A stretch of DNA of 36,545 nucleotides. Source: an uncultured Bacteroidota bacterium. Its GTDB lineage: Bacteria > Bacteroidota > Bacteroidia > Flavobacteriales > UBA7312. The stretch spans positions 1-36,545 of the forward strand of contig CACHMF010000014.1 of the NCBI GenBank assembly GCA_902580855.1. The letters are read 5' to 3'. The notes under the pieces were generated by a model that saw only the letters and a program-made list of their open reading frames with translations, was not told where the DNA came from and did not search any database. Shown here in pieces: positions 20,313 to 27,853 of the stretch. The position numbers and the translations under genes are program-made. How positions within the stretch are numbered: position 1 is the stretch's first letter; the number at the start of each line of letters is the position of its first letter.

Positions 20313-20343
20313 AAAACAACTGTCTAGGCAGTTGTTTTTTTTT
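20313..20343 (+). terminator. Hairpin terminator after the His-rich lipoprotein
   Basis: AAAACAACTG (20313-20322) pairs with CAGTTGTTTT (20329-20338) across the loop TCTAGG. The T-tract continues to 20343. It should stop or attenuate transcription from the lipoprotein gene into the ABC genes. Confidence 0.85.
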
Positions 20344-20362
20344 ATTTTTAAAAAAAAATACT

Positions 20363-20989
20363 GTGCTCAAAACAACTCCTATTTCATTTTCATATGATAA
20401 TATTAATAGTTTTATTTTTCCTGAAATTAGCCTTAGTGATGCAGAGGATTTATTAATACTAGGTAAATCAGGTGTCGGTAAAACAACTTTTATTCAAATT
20501 TTAGCAGGATTATTAAAACCTGATAAAGGATCTATTTCTTTAAACGGTGTAAAATACGCGGATTTATCAATGAAAAAAATGGATGAATTTAGAGGCAAGA
20601 ATATTAGTCTTGTTTTTCAAAAACCATATTTTATAAATAGTATTAATCTAATAGAAAATCTTCTCACTACTTTAAAATTATCTGGAAATGAAGTTGATAA
20701 TAAAAAGTGCGGATATTTATTAGAACAAATTGGCTTGTCTGATAAAAGTTATTCTAAAACATATGAATTAAGTGAAGGTGAAAAACAAAGAGCTTCAATA
20801 GCTATGGCAGTTTGTAAAAATCCAGATTTAATATTAGCAGATGAGCCAACTGCAAGTTTAGATGATGAAAACTGTGATATAATAATTAACTTATTAAAAG
20901 AACAAGCAAAAAATTCTAATTCCAAATTAATTATTATTACTCACGATCAAAGATTGAAAAGTCAATTTAAAAATACCATTAACTTATGA
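20363..20989 (+). CDS. ABC transporter ATP-binding protein (LolD/MacB type)
   Basis: A 208-residue nucleotide-binding subunit. Walker A is GKSGVGKT (residues 34-41), the Q-loop is FQKPYF near residue 86, the signature is LSEGE (136-140, a variant of LSGGQ) and Walker B is LILADE (156-161), followed by PTASLDDEN. The switch histidine is in IIITHDQR. The start is GTG at 20363, the only start that gives the usual short N-terminal strand; A9 and T9 runs lie just upstream. The last four bases overlap the permease start (ATGA). Family members power MacB/LolCDE-type envelope transporters that move substrates or lipoproteins without a classical import path. Confidence 0.92.
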   Translation: MLKTTPISFSYDNINSFIFPEISLSDAEDLLILGKSGVGKTTFIQILAGLLKPDKGSISLNGVKYADLSMKKMDEFRGKNISLVFQKPYFINSINLIENLLTTLKLSGNEVDNKKCGYLLEQIGLSDKSYSKTYELSEGEKQRASIAMAVCKNPDLILADEPTASLDDENCDIIINLLKEQAKNSNSKLIIITHDQRLKSQFKNTINL

Positions 20990-22158
20990 CCATATTTAAG
21001 TTAAGTTGGAGAAATATAGTAGTTAGTCCACTTAATACAATATTAAGCTTGTTACTGATGAGTCTTGGTGTAGGAATAATTTCATTATTGATATTATTAA
21101 ATAATGAAATGAAACAACAGGTAAAAAACAATCTCAAAGAAATTGACATGGTTGTTGGAGCTAAAGGAAGTCCCCTACAATTAATACTTTCTTCCGTTTA
21201 TCATATTGATAATCCAACTGGAAATATTCCTTTAAGTTCAATAGATAAATTAAAAAAGAATAGATTAGTTGATTTAGTAATACCACTATCATATGGTGAT
21301 AGTTACGAAGGATTTAGAATTGTAGGGAGTACTCATGATTATATTGATTTATATAATGCAGAAATTAAAGAAGGAAGAAGTTGGGAAGGAGGTTTTGAAG
21401 TTGTTATTGGAAGTGAGATAGCAAGAATACATAATCTTCAAATCGGTGACAATTTTTATGGATCACATGGATTCAAAAAAGGTGGGCATGTTCATAATAA
21501 TTACGCATATACTGTTGTTGGAATTTTAAATTTTTCCGGCTCCGTTATTGATAATCTAATTCTGACTGATTATCAGAGTGTTTGGAATGTGCACAATAAA
21601 GATGCTCATTCAGAAATGGAAATTACTGCAGCATTATTTAAGTTTAAAAACCCTTCAGCGTTAATTAAACTTCCAAGACAAGTTAATGAAACAACTAATT
21701 TACAAGCAGCTGTTCCTGTTTTTGAAATGAATCGACTTATTAAATTACTAGGAAAAAATATTATTAATCCAATTCAGTTTATAGCTGTAGTTATTATGAT
21801 TGTTTCTGGATTGAGTATTTTTATAAGTTTATATAATTCATTAAAAAGAAGACGTTATGAACTTGCTTTAATGAGAGTTCATGGTGCAAGTCGTTGGCAG
21901 TTAGTTATGTTGATACAATTTGAAACACTTTTTTTATCAGTTTTAGGAGCATTTTTCGGTTTATTGTTGAGTAGATTGAGTATTTATATTTACAGTTTAG
22001 GCAGTGATAACCATATCATAAATAATTTTCCATTGACCTTTGTGGCTGAAGAGTTTTGGCTTTTCCCATCAGCATTATTAATTGGTGTATTTGCTGCAAT
22101 AATTCCTACTTTACAAGCCTATAGAACTAATATCCCTAAATTGTTAACTGATGCATAA
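20986..22158 (+). CDS. ABC transporter permease, FtsX/MacB-like
   Basis: A 390-residue membrane subunit with the MacB layout. One N-terminal membrane helix (about 12-38) is followed by a large periplasmic domain (about 40-255), then three C-terminal helices (about 258-284, 307-335, 357-380). The motif YELALMRVHGASRWQLVMLI before the third helix is typical of the FtsX domain. The periplasmic domain contains SHGFKKGGHVHNN (about 160-172) and VHNKDAHSEME (about 201-211), both His-rich, which fits metal contact. It overlaps the ATPase gene by 4 bp and the next gene by 8 bp, so the three are translationally coupled. Confidence 0.9.
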   Translation: MTIFKLSWRNIVVSPLNTILSLLLMSLGVGIISLLILLNNEMKQQVKNNLKEIDMVVGAKGSPLQLILSSVYHIDNPTGNIPLSSIDKLKKNRLVDLVIPLSYGDSYEGFRIVGSTHDYIDLYNAEIKEGRSWEGGFEVVIGSEIARIHNLQIGDNFYGSHGFKKGGHVHNNYAYTVVGILNFSGSVIDNLILTDYQSVWNVHNKDAHSEMEITAALFKFKNPSALIKLPRQVNETTNLQAAVPVFEMNRLIKLLGKNIINPIQFIAVVIMIVSGLSIFISLYNSLKRRRYELALMRVHGASRWQLVMLIQFETLFLSVLGAFFGLLLSRLSIYIYSLGSDNHIINNFPLTFVAEEFWLFPSALLIGVFAAIIPTLQAYRTNIPKLLTDA

Positions 22159-22582
22159 ATTTTTATTTTTTATTCTTTTATTTTCTGCTAACTTATCTTT
22201 TGCTCAAATCGAAATTACATGGAATGATTTAGAAGATGTAGAATTTGAAGATATATTTTATGATGAGGTTGATGAATTTATAGCATATCCACATTTTGGC
22301 CAAAGTGTTATGAATTTATCAGGTGTTGAAGTTTCACTAACTGGATATATTTTAGCACTTGATCCTGATGAAGGATATTACATTTTATCTAAGGGCCCTT
22401 TCGCATCTTGTTTTTTTTGTGGAGATGGGGGCCCAGAAACGATAGTTGAACTTGAGCTGAAAAATAAGAATCAATATTTTATGATGGATGAGATTGCTAC
22501 TATAAAAGGTGTCTTAAAATTAAATGCAGATGATATATATCAATGTGTATATATTTTACAAAATGCTGAAGTAAGCCGATAA
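22151..22582 (+). CDS. Secreted DUF3299-like protein
   Basis: A 143-residue protein with a signal peptide cleaved near SFAQ at residue 19. The segment MNLSGVEVSLTGYILALDPD at about 54-73 and the later SCFFCGDGGPETIVEL match the DUF3299 layout: a GY-I-P-L-type strand, a surface motif, then a beta-strand and GVL. C87 and C90 form a CxxC and could bind a metal or be redox-active. DUF3299 proteins are found beside MacB-type ABC genes and His-rich periplasmic proteins in zinc-responsive clusters of Pseudomonas and Vibrio, from memory of those systems. It starts 8 bp inside the permease gene. Family assignment is by eye. Confidence 0.75.
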   Translation: MHKFLFFILLFSANLSFAQIEITWNDLEDVEFEDIFYDEVDEFIAYPHFGQSVMNLSGVEVSLTGYILALDPDEGYYILSKGPFASCFFCGDGGPETIVELELKNKNQYFMMDEIATIKGVLKLNADDIYQCVYILQNAEVSR

Positions 22583-22626
22583 TTTCTCTTTTTAAACTTA
22601 AATAACCTTTCAATAACATTATTTTT

Positions 22627-23787
22627 ATGAGGAAGAAGATCTTACTTTTAGGTTCGGGAGAATTAGGCAAAGAATTAGTAATTGCTTTGCAACGTTTGGG
22701 ACAGTATATAGTAGCAGTAGATAACTACATAGATGCTCCGGCTATGCAAGTTGCGCATGAGCATGAAGTCATCAATATGTTAGATGGCGATGCTTTGGAT
22801 GCGGTAGTTGCAAAACATCAACCAGATATTATTGTTCCGGAAGTAGAATCTATCCGAACCGAACGTTTTTATGATTATGAGCAGCAGGGTTACCAAGTAA
22901 TACCTTCTGCTAAAGCTGCTAATTTTACAATGAATCGTAAAGCTATTCGAGATTTGGCAGCGATAGATTTAGGAGTAAGAACAGCCACTTATCATTATGC
23001 TACTTCTTATGAAGAGTTAAAAGCAGGCGTAGAGATTTGCGGTATACCCTGTGTAGTTAAGCCTTTGATGTCGAGCTCTGGTAAGGGGCAGTCAGTGATT
23101 AAATCAGATGCTGATATACAAAAGGCTTGGGATTATGCTATTGAGGGTTCTCGCGGTGACTTGATGGAGGTAATTGTTGAAGAGTTTATCGACTTTGAAT
23201 ACGAAATAACTTTATTGACTTTAACTCAAAATAATAACAACACTTTGTTTTGTCCTCCAATAGGACACAGACAAGAGCGTGGTGATTATCAAGAATCTTG
23301 GCAACCTATGCCTATGTTAGATGCCCGTTTGCAAGAAGCGCAGGATATGGCTGCTAAGGTAACAGCTGCTTTAGGTGGCTCGGGTATCTGGGGAGTGGAG
23401 TTCTTTATCGCAAAGGATTGTGTTTACTTTTCAGAGTTGTCGCCAAGGCCGCACGATACGGGGATGGTAACTTTAGTAAACACACAAAACTATTCTGAGT
23501 TTGAATTACATGCCCGTGCCATTTTAGGGATTCCTGTGCATCAGATTTTTTTACTACAAAATGGTGCTAGTGCCGTAGTTTTGGCATCAGAAACAGCTGA
23601 AGGTTTCCCAGATTTTAAAGGCTTAGACAAAGCAGCGGCTATTCCTAATACAGATTTTAAAATTTTTGGCAAGCCGAGTACGCGTCCCTATAGAAGAATG
23701 GCGATATCACTTGCCTATGGAGATGATGAGGTTAGCGCTTTGGTAGATAAAGCCAAGGAGGTAGCTAGCTGTATAAAGATAGCTTAA
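22627..23787 (+). CDS. purT: Formate-dependent phosphoribosylglycinamide formyltransferase
   Basis: PurT carries out the third step of purine synthesis, adding formate to GAR with ATP and needing no folate. The 386 residues match the family. The N-terminal Rossmann-like domain has [20 protein letters not shown] and [16 protein letters not shown]. The ATP-grasp domain includes the loop SSSGKGQS (149-156). The conserved [14 protein letters not shown] (269-282) holds the magnesium and substrate residues. It is more G/C-rich by eye than the metal island upstream. It lies 44 nt after that island and 14 nt before the tRNA gene. Confidence 0.97.
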   Translation: MRKKILLLGSGELGKELVIALQRLGQYIVAVDNYIDAPAMQVAHEHEVINMLDGDALDAVVAKHQPDIIVPEVESIRTERFYDYEQQGYQVIPSAKAANFTMNRKAIRDLAAIDLGVRTATYHYATSYEELKAGVEICGIPCVVKPLMSSSGKGQSVIKSDADIQKAWDYAIEGSRGDLMEVIVEEFIDFEYEITLLTLTQNNNNTLFCPPIGHRQERGDYQESWQPMPMLDARLQEAQDMAAKVTAALGGSGIWGVEFFIAKDCVYFSELSPRPHDTGMVTLVNTQNYSEFELHARAILGIPVHQIFLLQNGASAVVLASETAEGFPDFKGLDKAAAIPNTDFKIFGKPSTRPYRRMAISLAYGDDEVSALVDKAKEVASCIKIA

Positions 23788-23801
23788 TTTACATGTAAAA
23801 A

Positions 23802-23875
23802 GGCTCCGTAGTTCAACTGGATAGAATAGCAGATTTCGGCTCTGCTGGTTGGGGGTTCGAATCCCTCCGGAGTCA
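23802..23875 (+). tRNA. tRNA-Arg (anticodon UCG)
   Basis: A 74-nt cloverleaf. The acceptor arms GGCTCCG and CGGAGTC pair with one G-U. The D-arm holds GTTC and GAAT. The anticodon stem GCAGA/TCTGC encloses the loop TTTCGGC, so U33 is followed by anticodon UCG, which reads CGA/CGG arginine codons. The T-arm is GGGGG-TTCGAAT-CCCTC. The discriminator is A at 23875 and CCA is not encoded. Only 14 nt separate it from the purT stop, so it is probably read from the purT transcript or from a promoter inside purT. Confidence 0.93.
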
Positions 23876-23882
23876 CATTTTT

Positions 23883-23909
23883 AACCTCAACTTTAGTTGG
23901 AGTTTTTTT
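23883..23909 (+). terminator. Hairpin terminator after tRNA-Arg
   Basis: AACCTCAAC (23883-23891) pairs with GTTGGAGTT (23896-23904) with one mismatch and one G-U, followed by T residues to 23909. It ends the purT-tRNA unit. Confidence 0.7.
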
Positions 23910-24030
23910 GTGGAAAAGATTTTACAAAGGAAACTATGAATGCTGGAAATGATACAATTATTGCTAGTATCAAAATCTTAACTTGTAAGGTTTCATAATT
24001 TGGAAGTTCTTCAACCAATATTGTTTCCAT
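23893..24030 (-). CDS. Possible 45-residue single-span membrane protein
   Basis: On the minus strand an ATG at 24030 opens a frame of 45 codons ending at a TAA complementary to 23893-23895. The protein begins METILVEELPNYETLQVK, continues with the hydrophobic stretch ILILAIIVSFPAFIVSFV (about residues 19-36) and ends KSFPQKNSN. An acidic N-terminus, one 18-residue hydrophobic helix and a short basic tail look like a real small membrane protein. No clear ribosome binding site is seen. Its 3' end overlaps the hairpin behind the tRNA. It has no recognised family and could be chance in A/T-rich DNA. Confidence 0.35.
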   Translation of the reverse strand: METILVEELPNYETLQVKILILAIIVSFPAFIVSFVKSFPQKNSN

Positions 24031-24100
24031 TCTTTACAAATACTTTAAATCCTAATTGAAATTTGAAGTCATTTTTATAAAGTAAAAAACTACTCTTCAC

Positions 24101-24152
24101 AAACAATGTGGTTTTTTTAGATTCTCTCTAATTTTTAAGAAAATCATTGTTT
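24101..24152. repeat. Nested imperfect inverted repeat behind the helicase operon
   Basis: The outer arms AAACAATG (24101-24108) and CATTGTTT (24145-24152) are perfect complements. Inside them TTAGA (24117-24121) pairs with TCTAA (24127-24131), and a T-run can pair with AAGAAAA between the two. The whole 52-bp element lies 9 bp beyond the stop codon of the minus-strand helicase gene. It is a candidate 3'-end structure for that operon. Confidence 0.5.
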
Positions 24153-24160
24153 TTCAGTCT

Positions 24161-25399
24161 CTAATCATTTTTCTTTTTATGCTTTCTTTTGTGCCATTGT
24201 TTCCTTCCAGCAAACTTTTTTTTGCCTTTAAAATTTTTCCCATTTTTCTTTTTGGTATTATAATCAGGTCCTGGTTCAAAACCCTCAGGTAAAGGGGACT
24301 TCTTAACTTCTCTTTCTATTAGCTCTTCTATAGCTTTGAATTTTCGGCATTGTTCGCCATTAATAAAAGTAATTGCTTCACCAGTACGATCGGCACGGGC
24401 TGTACGGCCAATACGATGTACATAATCCTCTGCATCATTAGGTACTTCATAGTTGATAACTAATTCAATTCCTTTAATATCAATTCCTCTTGAAAGGATG
24501 TCGGTAGCTACCAAAATCTTTACCTTCTTGTTTTTGAAATCTAGTAGAAGTTGTTCGCGTTTGTCTTGGTCCAATTCGGAGTGTATGTCTTGTGCAGGCA
24601 AACCTACTTTGCGTAAACTAAGAGCTAATTTCTTAGTGCTTTTAATGGTTGAACAGAAAATTAAAACATGCTCTAAATCTTTGCCTTTCAATAGATGTTG
24701 AGTTAGTTTAATCTTTTGAGAATCGTGTGCTAAAAAAGCTCTTTGCTGTATACCTTCTGCAGGTTTTGAAATGGCTAAGCTGATACTAACAGGATTGATT
24801 AATATATTATTGGCCAAAGAGCGAATCTTGGGAGGCATAGTCGCTGAGAATAAAAGTGTTTGTTTTTCTGTTGGGAGCTTTTGAAAAATTGACATGATGT
24901 CATCATGAAAACCCATGTCTAGCATGCGGTCTGCTTCATCTAATATAAAGTGCTTGACACCAGAGGGGTCAAAGTAGTTAAATTTCATGTGTGCTAATAA
25001 TCTTCCTGGTGTACAGACTAAGATGTCAGCTCCATTCTTGATGGCTTTTTTCTGTGCTTCAAAATCATCACCAGTTCCACCACCATACACAGGAAAAGAA
25101 GAGGAGTTGGTGAAATAGCTAAAACCTTCAATTTGTCGGTCTATTTGTAAAGCTAATTCTCTTGTCGGCGCTATAATAATGGTGTTGGTCTTTTTGGTTT
25201 GATTGCTACAAAGTTTATTTAATATGGGCAGGACAAACGCGGCAGTTTTTCCTGTTCCTGTTTGCGCACAAGCAATCAAATCTTTATTTGCTAAAATAGC
25301 CGGGATTGCTTGTTTTTGGATAGGAGTGGGCTCTTTAAAGCCCATCATTTCTAATCCTTCTTGTAGTTGTGGTTCAAAACCTAGTTCATTAAATTTCAT
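24161..25399 (-). CDS. DEAD-box RNA helicase (RhlE/DeaD type)
   Basis: An ATP-dependent RNA helicase of 412 residues. The Q-motif region is FKEPTPIQKQAIP, motif I AQTGTGKT (45-52), motif Ia APTRELALQ, motif II DEAD (154-157), motif III SAT (185-187), then VATDILSRGIDIKG and YVHRIGRTARADRTG in the second RecA domain. The short, highly basic C-terminus (KKKNGKNFKGKKKFAGRK) suits rRNA binding. Likely roles are ribosome assembly or RNA decay at low temperature. Its start overlaps the rlmB stop by 4 bp, and pairing with an rRNA methyltransferase supports a ribosome-biogenesis role. It is the last gene of the minus-strand operon. Confidence 0.95.
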   Translation of the reverse strand: MKFNELGFEPQLQEGLEMMGFKEPTPIQKQAIPAILANKDLIACAQTGTGKTAAFVLPILNKLCSNQTKKTNTIIIAPTRELALQIDRQIEGFSYFTNSSSFPVYGGGTGDDFEAQKKAIKNGADILVCTPGRLLAHMKFNYFDPSGVKHFILDEADRMLDMGFHDDIMSIFQKLPTEKQTLLFSATMPPKIRSLANNILINPVSISLAISKPAEGIQQRAFLAHDSQKIKLTQHLLKGKDLEHVLIFCSTIKSTKKLALSLRKVGLPAQDIHSELDQDKREQLLLDFKNKKVKILVATDILSRGIDIKGIELVINYEVPNDAEDYVHRIGRTARADRTGEAITFINGEQCRKFKAIEELIEREVKKSPLPEGFEPGPDYNTKKKNGKNFKGKKKFAGRKQWHKRKHKKKND

Positions 25400-26139
25400 T
25401 GTCTCTGTCTTACAGCTTCATATAAAATAACTCCTGCCGAAACAGATACATTCAATGAACCTATTGTACCATTCATTGGTATCTTGGCTTTATAATCGCA
25501 AAGTTTCAAATATTCAGTAGAGATACCATCTTCTTCTGATCCCAAAATAATTGCTGTTGGTAAATTGAAATTCAGCTGATAAATTTTTTCCTCTGTTTTT
25601 TCAGTACACCCTACAATTTGTAAGCCACAGTTTTTTAAATACTCAATGGTTGCTTTTAAATTGAATTCTCGACAAATAGGGATGTTGTGTAAAGCACCTG
25701 CTGAGGTTTTTAATGCATCACCGTTAATGGCTGCACTACCTTTTTCAGGGACAATAATTGCTTGAACACCAGAGCATTCAGCTGTTCTGACAATGGCACC
25801 GAAGTTGCGAACGTCTGTAACCCTGTCTAAAACTAAAAAAAGAGGGTTTTCTCCTTTTTCAAAAACATCTTGTATAATATTGTCTGTTTTGTGAAAGTTG
25901 ATAGGAGAGATGAATGCAAATACTCCCTGATGATTTTTGCGTGTCAACCGATTTAGTTTTTCTACCGGAACATGTTTATAGTTAACCTTTCGTGCTCTGA
26001 CTAATTGCCACAATTCTTGAAATAATTCATTCTTTAAGCCTTTTTGGATGAATAGGGTATCAATTTCTTTTCCTGCTTGTATAGCTTCAATTATTGGGCG
26101 CAGCCCAAAAATGGCATTCTCGTATCTAGTTATCTTCAT
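25396..26139 (-). CDS. rlmB: 23S rRNA (guanosine-2'-O)-methyltransferase RlmB-like (TrmH family)
   Basis: A SPOUT-class RNA 2'-O-methyltransferase of 247 residues. The N-terminal substrate-binding domain begins ENAIFGLRPIIEAIQAGKEI. The trefoil-knot catalytic domain shows VLDRVTDVRNFGAIVRTAEC (motif 1), IILGSEEDGIS (motif 2) and IPMNGTIGSLNVSVSAGVIL (motif 3). RlmB methylates G2251 in the P-loop of 23S rRNA in E. coli; exact target here is inferred. It overlaps rmuC by 14 bp and the helicase by 4 bp. Confidence 0.93.
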   Translation of the reverse strand: MKITRYENAIFGLRPIIEAIQAGKEIDTLFIQKGLKNELFQELWQLVRARKVNYKHVPVEKLNRLTRKNHQGVFAFISPINFHKTDNIIQDVFEKGENPLFLVLDRVTDVRNFGAIVRTAECSGVQAIIVPEKGSAAINGDALKTSAGALHNIPICREFNLKATIEYLKNCGLQIVGCTEKTEEKIYQLNFNLPTAIILGSEEDGISTEYLKLCDYKAKIPMNGTIGSLNVSVSAGVILYEAVRQRQ

Positions 26140-27241
26140 CTAGTTGAGGTTTCTCTAATAGTTCTCTGTCAAATCCGATAGAATGAGTCCCTCCTGAAAG
26201 TTTAGTGACATCCTTGTCTATTTTTTTGAATTCTTGTGAACTTTTGTTGTAATGGTTAACCACTGTTCCTATGGTGTTCCCGAGTTTGTCGTGAAAAATT
26301 TTATAACTGTTAAGGTGCGAAGAAAGCTTTTCAACATTCTTCAAAATATCTTCAATAGACTTTTCTACTTTTAAGTTGTGAAGAGCCTTTACCGTAATTT
26401 GTAGCATTGGAAATAAACTCATAGGAGAAACAATCATCACCTTTTTAGTGTAAGCATAAGACACCAAATCTCTGGAGTTTATCTGTAGGGTTCCTACACG
26501 GCTATTTAATAAATCTTGATATAAGCCATCAGCAGGTATAAACATGTATGCGTAATCAGTTGTGTTTTCTCTTGGTCTTATGTATTTTGCTGTTTCGTCA
26601 ATTCTACTTTTAATATCCTCTTTGAACTTTTTTTCAAGCCCTTCAATTTCTTTTTTATCAGAGCTTTCAATCATTTTATTGTAATTATCCAATGAAAATT
26701 TGGCATCAATAGGGATAATGAAATCTCCTACCTTAACAATTGCATCTACTGCTTCTCCGCTGCTAAAACTGTATTGCATTTGAAATAATTCTGGAGGTAA
26801 CACATTTGCTAATAGATTTTCTAGTTGAATTTCTCCAAGAATTCCCCTTTGCTTTTGATTGCTTAAAATTTTCTCTAGAGTTTTCATTTGATTTGCAAAA
26901 TTCAACACCTGTTCGTTTGTCCCTTTTATTTTCTCTAGTTCTTGAGTAACAGCTGTAATTACTTTATTAGAGTCTGCAAATTGTTTTTGGATGTCCGACT
27001 TACTAGATTTATGAAACTCATTGATTTCTTTATTTATATCTTTTAATTTATCATCTATTTCTTTTCTTCCTTTTTCTGAATTTTCAGACAATTCTTTTCT
27101 GACAGCATCTACTTTATTAATTAAATTTTCGTTTAGTCTTAGTAGAAATTCTTGCGATTGTCCATTGTCATTTTTCTTGTTGATCAGAAAAAAAACAGCG
27201 CCAATCAGGGCGATAAGTAAAAAAATGATAATTATATCCAT
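26126..27241 (-). CDS. rmuC: DNA recombination protein RmuC
   Basis: A 371-residue protein anchored by an N-terminal membrane helix (IIIIFLLIALIGAVFFLI, residues 3-20). A long charged coiled-coil follows to about residue 120. The RmuC nuclease-like core then shows QKQRGILGEIQLENLLANVL, IIPIDAKFSLDNYN, AYMFIPADGLYQDLL and VMIVSPMSLFPMLQ. RmuC limits inversions and processes aberrant DNA ends in E. coli. It lies 21 nt after the L,D-transpeptidase and overlaps rlmB by 14 bp. Confidence 0.95.
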   Translation of the reverse strand: MDIIIIFLLIALIGAVFFLINKKNDNGQSQEFLLRLNENLINKVDAVRKELSENSEKGRKEIDDKLKDINKEINEFHKSSKSDIQKQFADSNKVITAVTQELEKIKGTNEQVLNFANQMKTLEKILSNQKQRGILGEIQLENLLANVLPPELFQMQYSFSSGEAVDAIVKVGDFIIPIDAKFSLDNYNKMIESSDKKEIEGLEKKFKEDIKSRIDETAKYIRPRENTTDYAYMFIPADGLYQDLLNSRVGTLQINSRDLVSYAYTKKVMIVSPMSLFPMLQITVKALHNLKVEKSIEDILKNVEKLSSHLNSYKIFHDKLGNTIGTVVNHYNKSSQEFKKIDKDVTKLSGGTHSIGFDRELLEKPQLDEDN

Positions 27242-27262
27242 AATTAAATGGGTTAAAGTTAG

Positions 27263-27853
27263 TTATTTATCAAGAATTAAGACTTTGATTCCTACAGCTA
27301 CTTTGTTATAAAGATTTAACACATCTTTATTGCTCATGCGGATACATCCGTGAGAAGCAGGTTTTCCGAGTCGGCCTTCCTCTGAAGTTCCGTGTATATA
27401 AATATAGCGTTGATAAGAATCTACATTACCTCTTTTATTTATTCCTTCTTCTTCACCACTTAACCACAAGATACGCGTAGTTACATCATCTGTTTTGGAT
27501 CGACTACTATCATTATATATAGTAGCGATTTGTCCGTAAAAGATCCGGCCTATCATTCTACCGTTAAGAGGCGTATTGTCTCCATGTTTTTCTTTTACAC
27601 TATGTAAGCCTAATGGTGTTTGGTTACTATTTTTTCTATTTCCTGTTCCTTTTTCAGCAGTTGAAATGATGTATGTTTTGATTATTTCATTATTTATGAT
27701 GTGATACATTTTTTGTTCTTTTACCGACACATACAATAGCTCTTTGTAAATGGTATTTTTTTTATTTTGGGTATAAGTATTAGCAGTCTCTACTGGGTTT
27801 TGGGCCCAAGTTAAACTAATAGAGACTAATAAAGTAAAGATTATTTTATCCAT
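27263..27853 (-). CDS. L,D-transpeptidase (YkuD domain), secreted
   Basis: A 196-residue cell-wall enzyme with a short signal peptide (cleavage near TWAQ, residue 18). The YkuD domain runs from about residue 38 to the C-terminus. The catalytic motif is complete: H154 (IHGTSEEG), then SHGC (167-170) with nucleophile C170 and R172. Such enzymes form 3-3 crosslinks in peptidoglycan or attach proteins to it in the periplasm. There is no LysM or other binding domain. It overlaps ung by 13 bp. Confidence 0.93.
   Translation of the reverse strand: MDKIIFTLLVSISLTWAQNPVETANTYTQNKKNTIYKELLYVSVKEQKMYHIINNEIIKTYIISTAEKGTGNRKNSNQTPLGLHSVKEKHGDNTPLNGRMIGRIFYGQIATIYNDSSRSKTDDVTTRILWLSGEEEGINKRGNVDSYQRYIYIHGTSEEGRLGKPASHGCIRMSNKDVLNLYNKVAVGIKVLILDK

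Noticed and set aside
24453-24701. Plus-strand ORFs antisense to the helicase and rlmB genes
   Set aside because: They are antisense shadows of conserved coding sequence.
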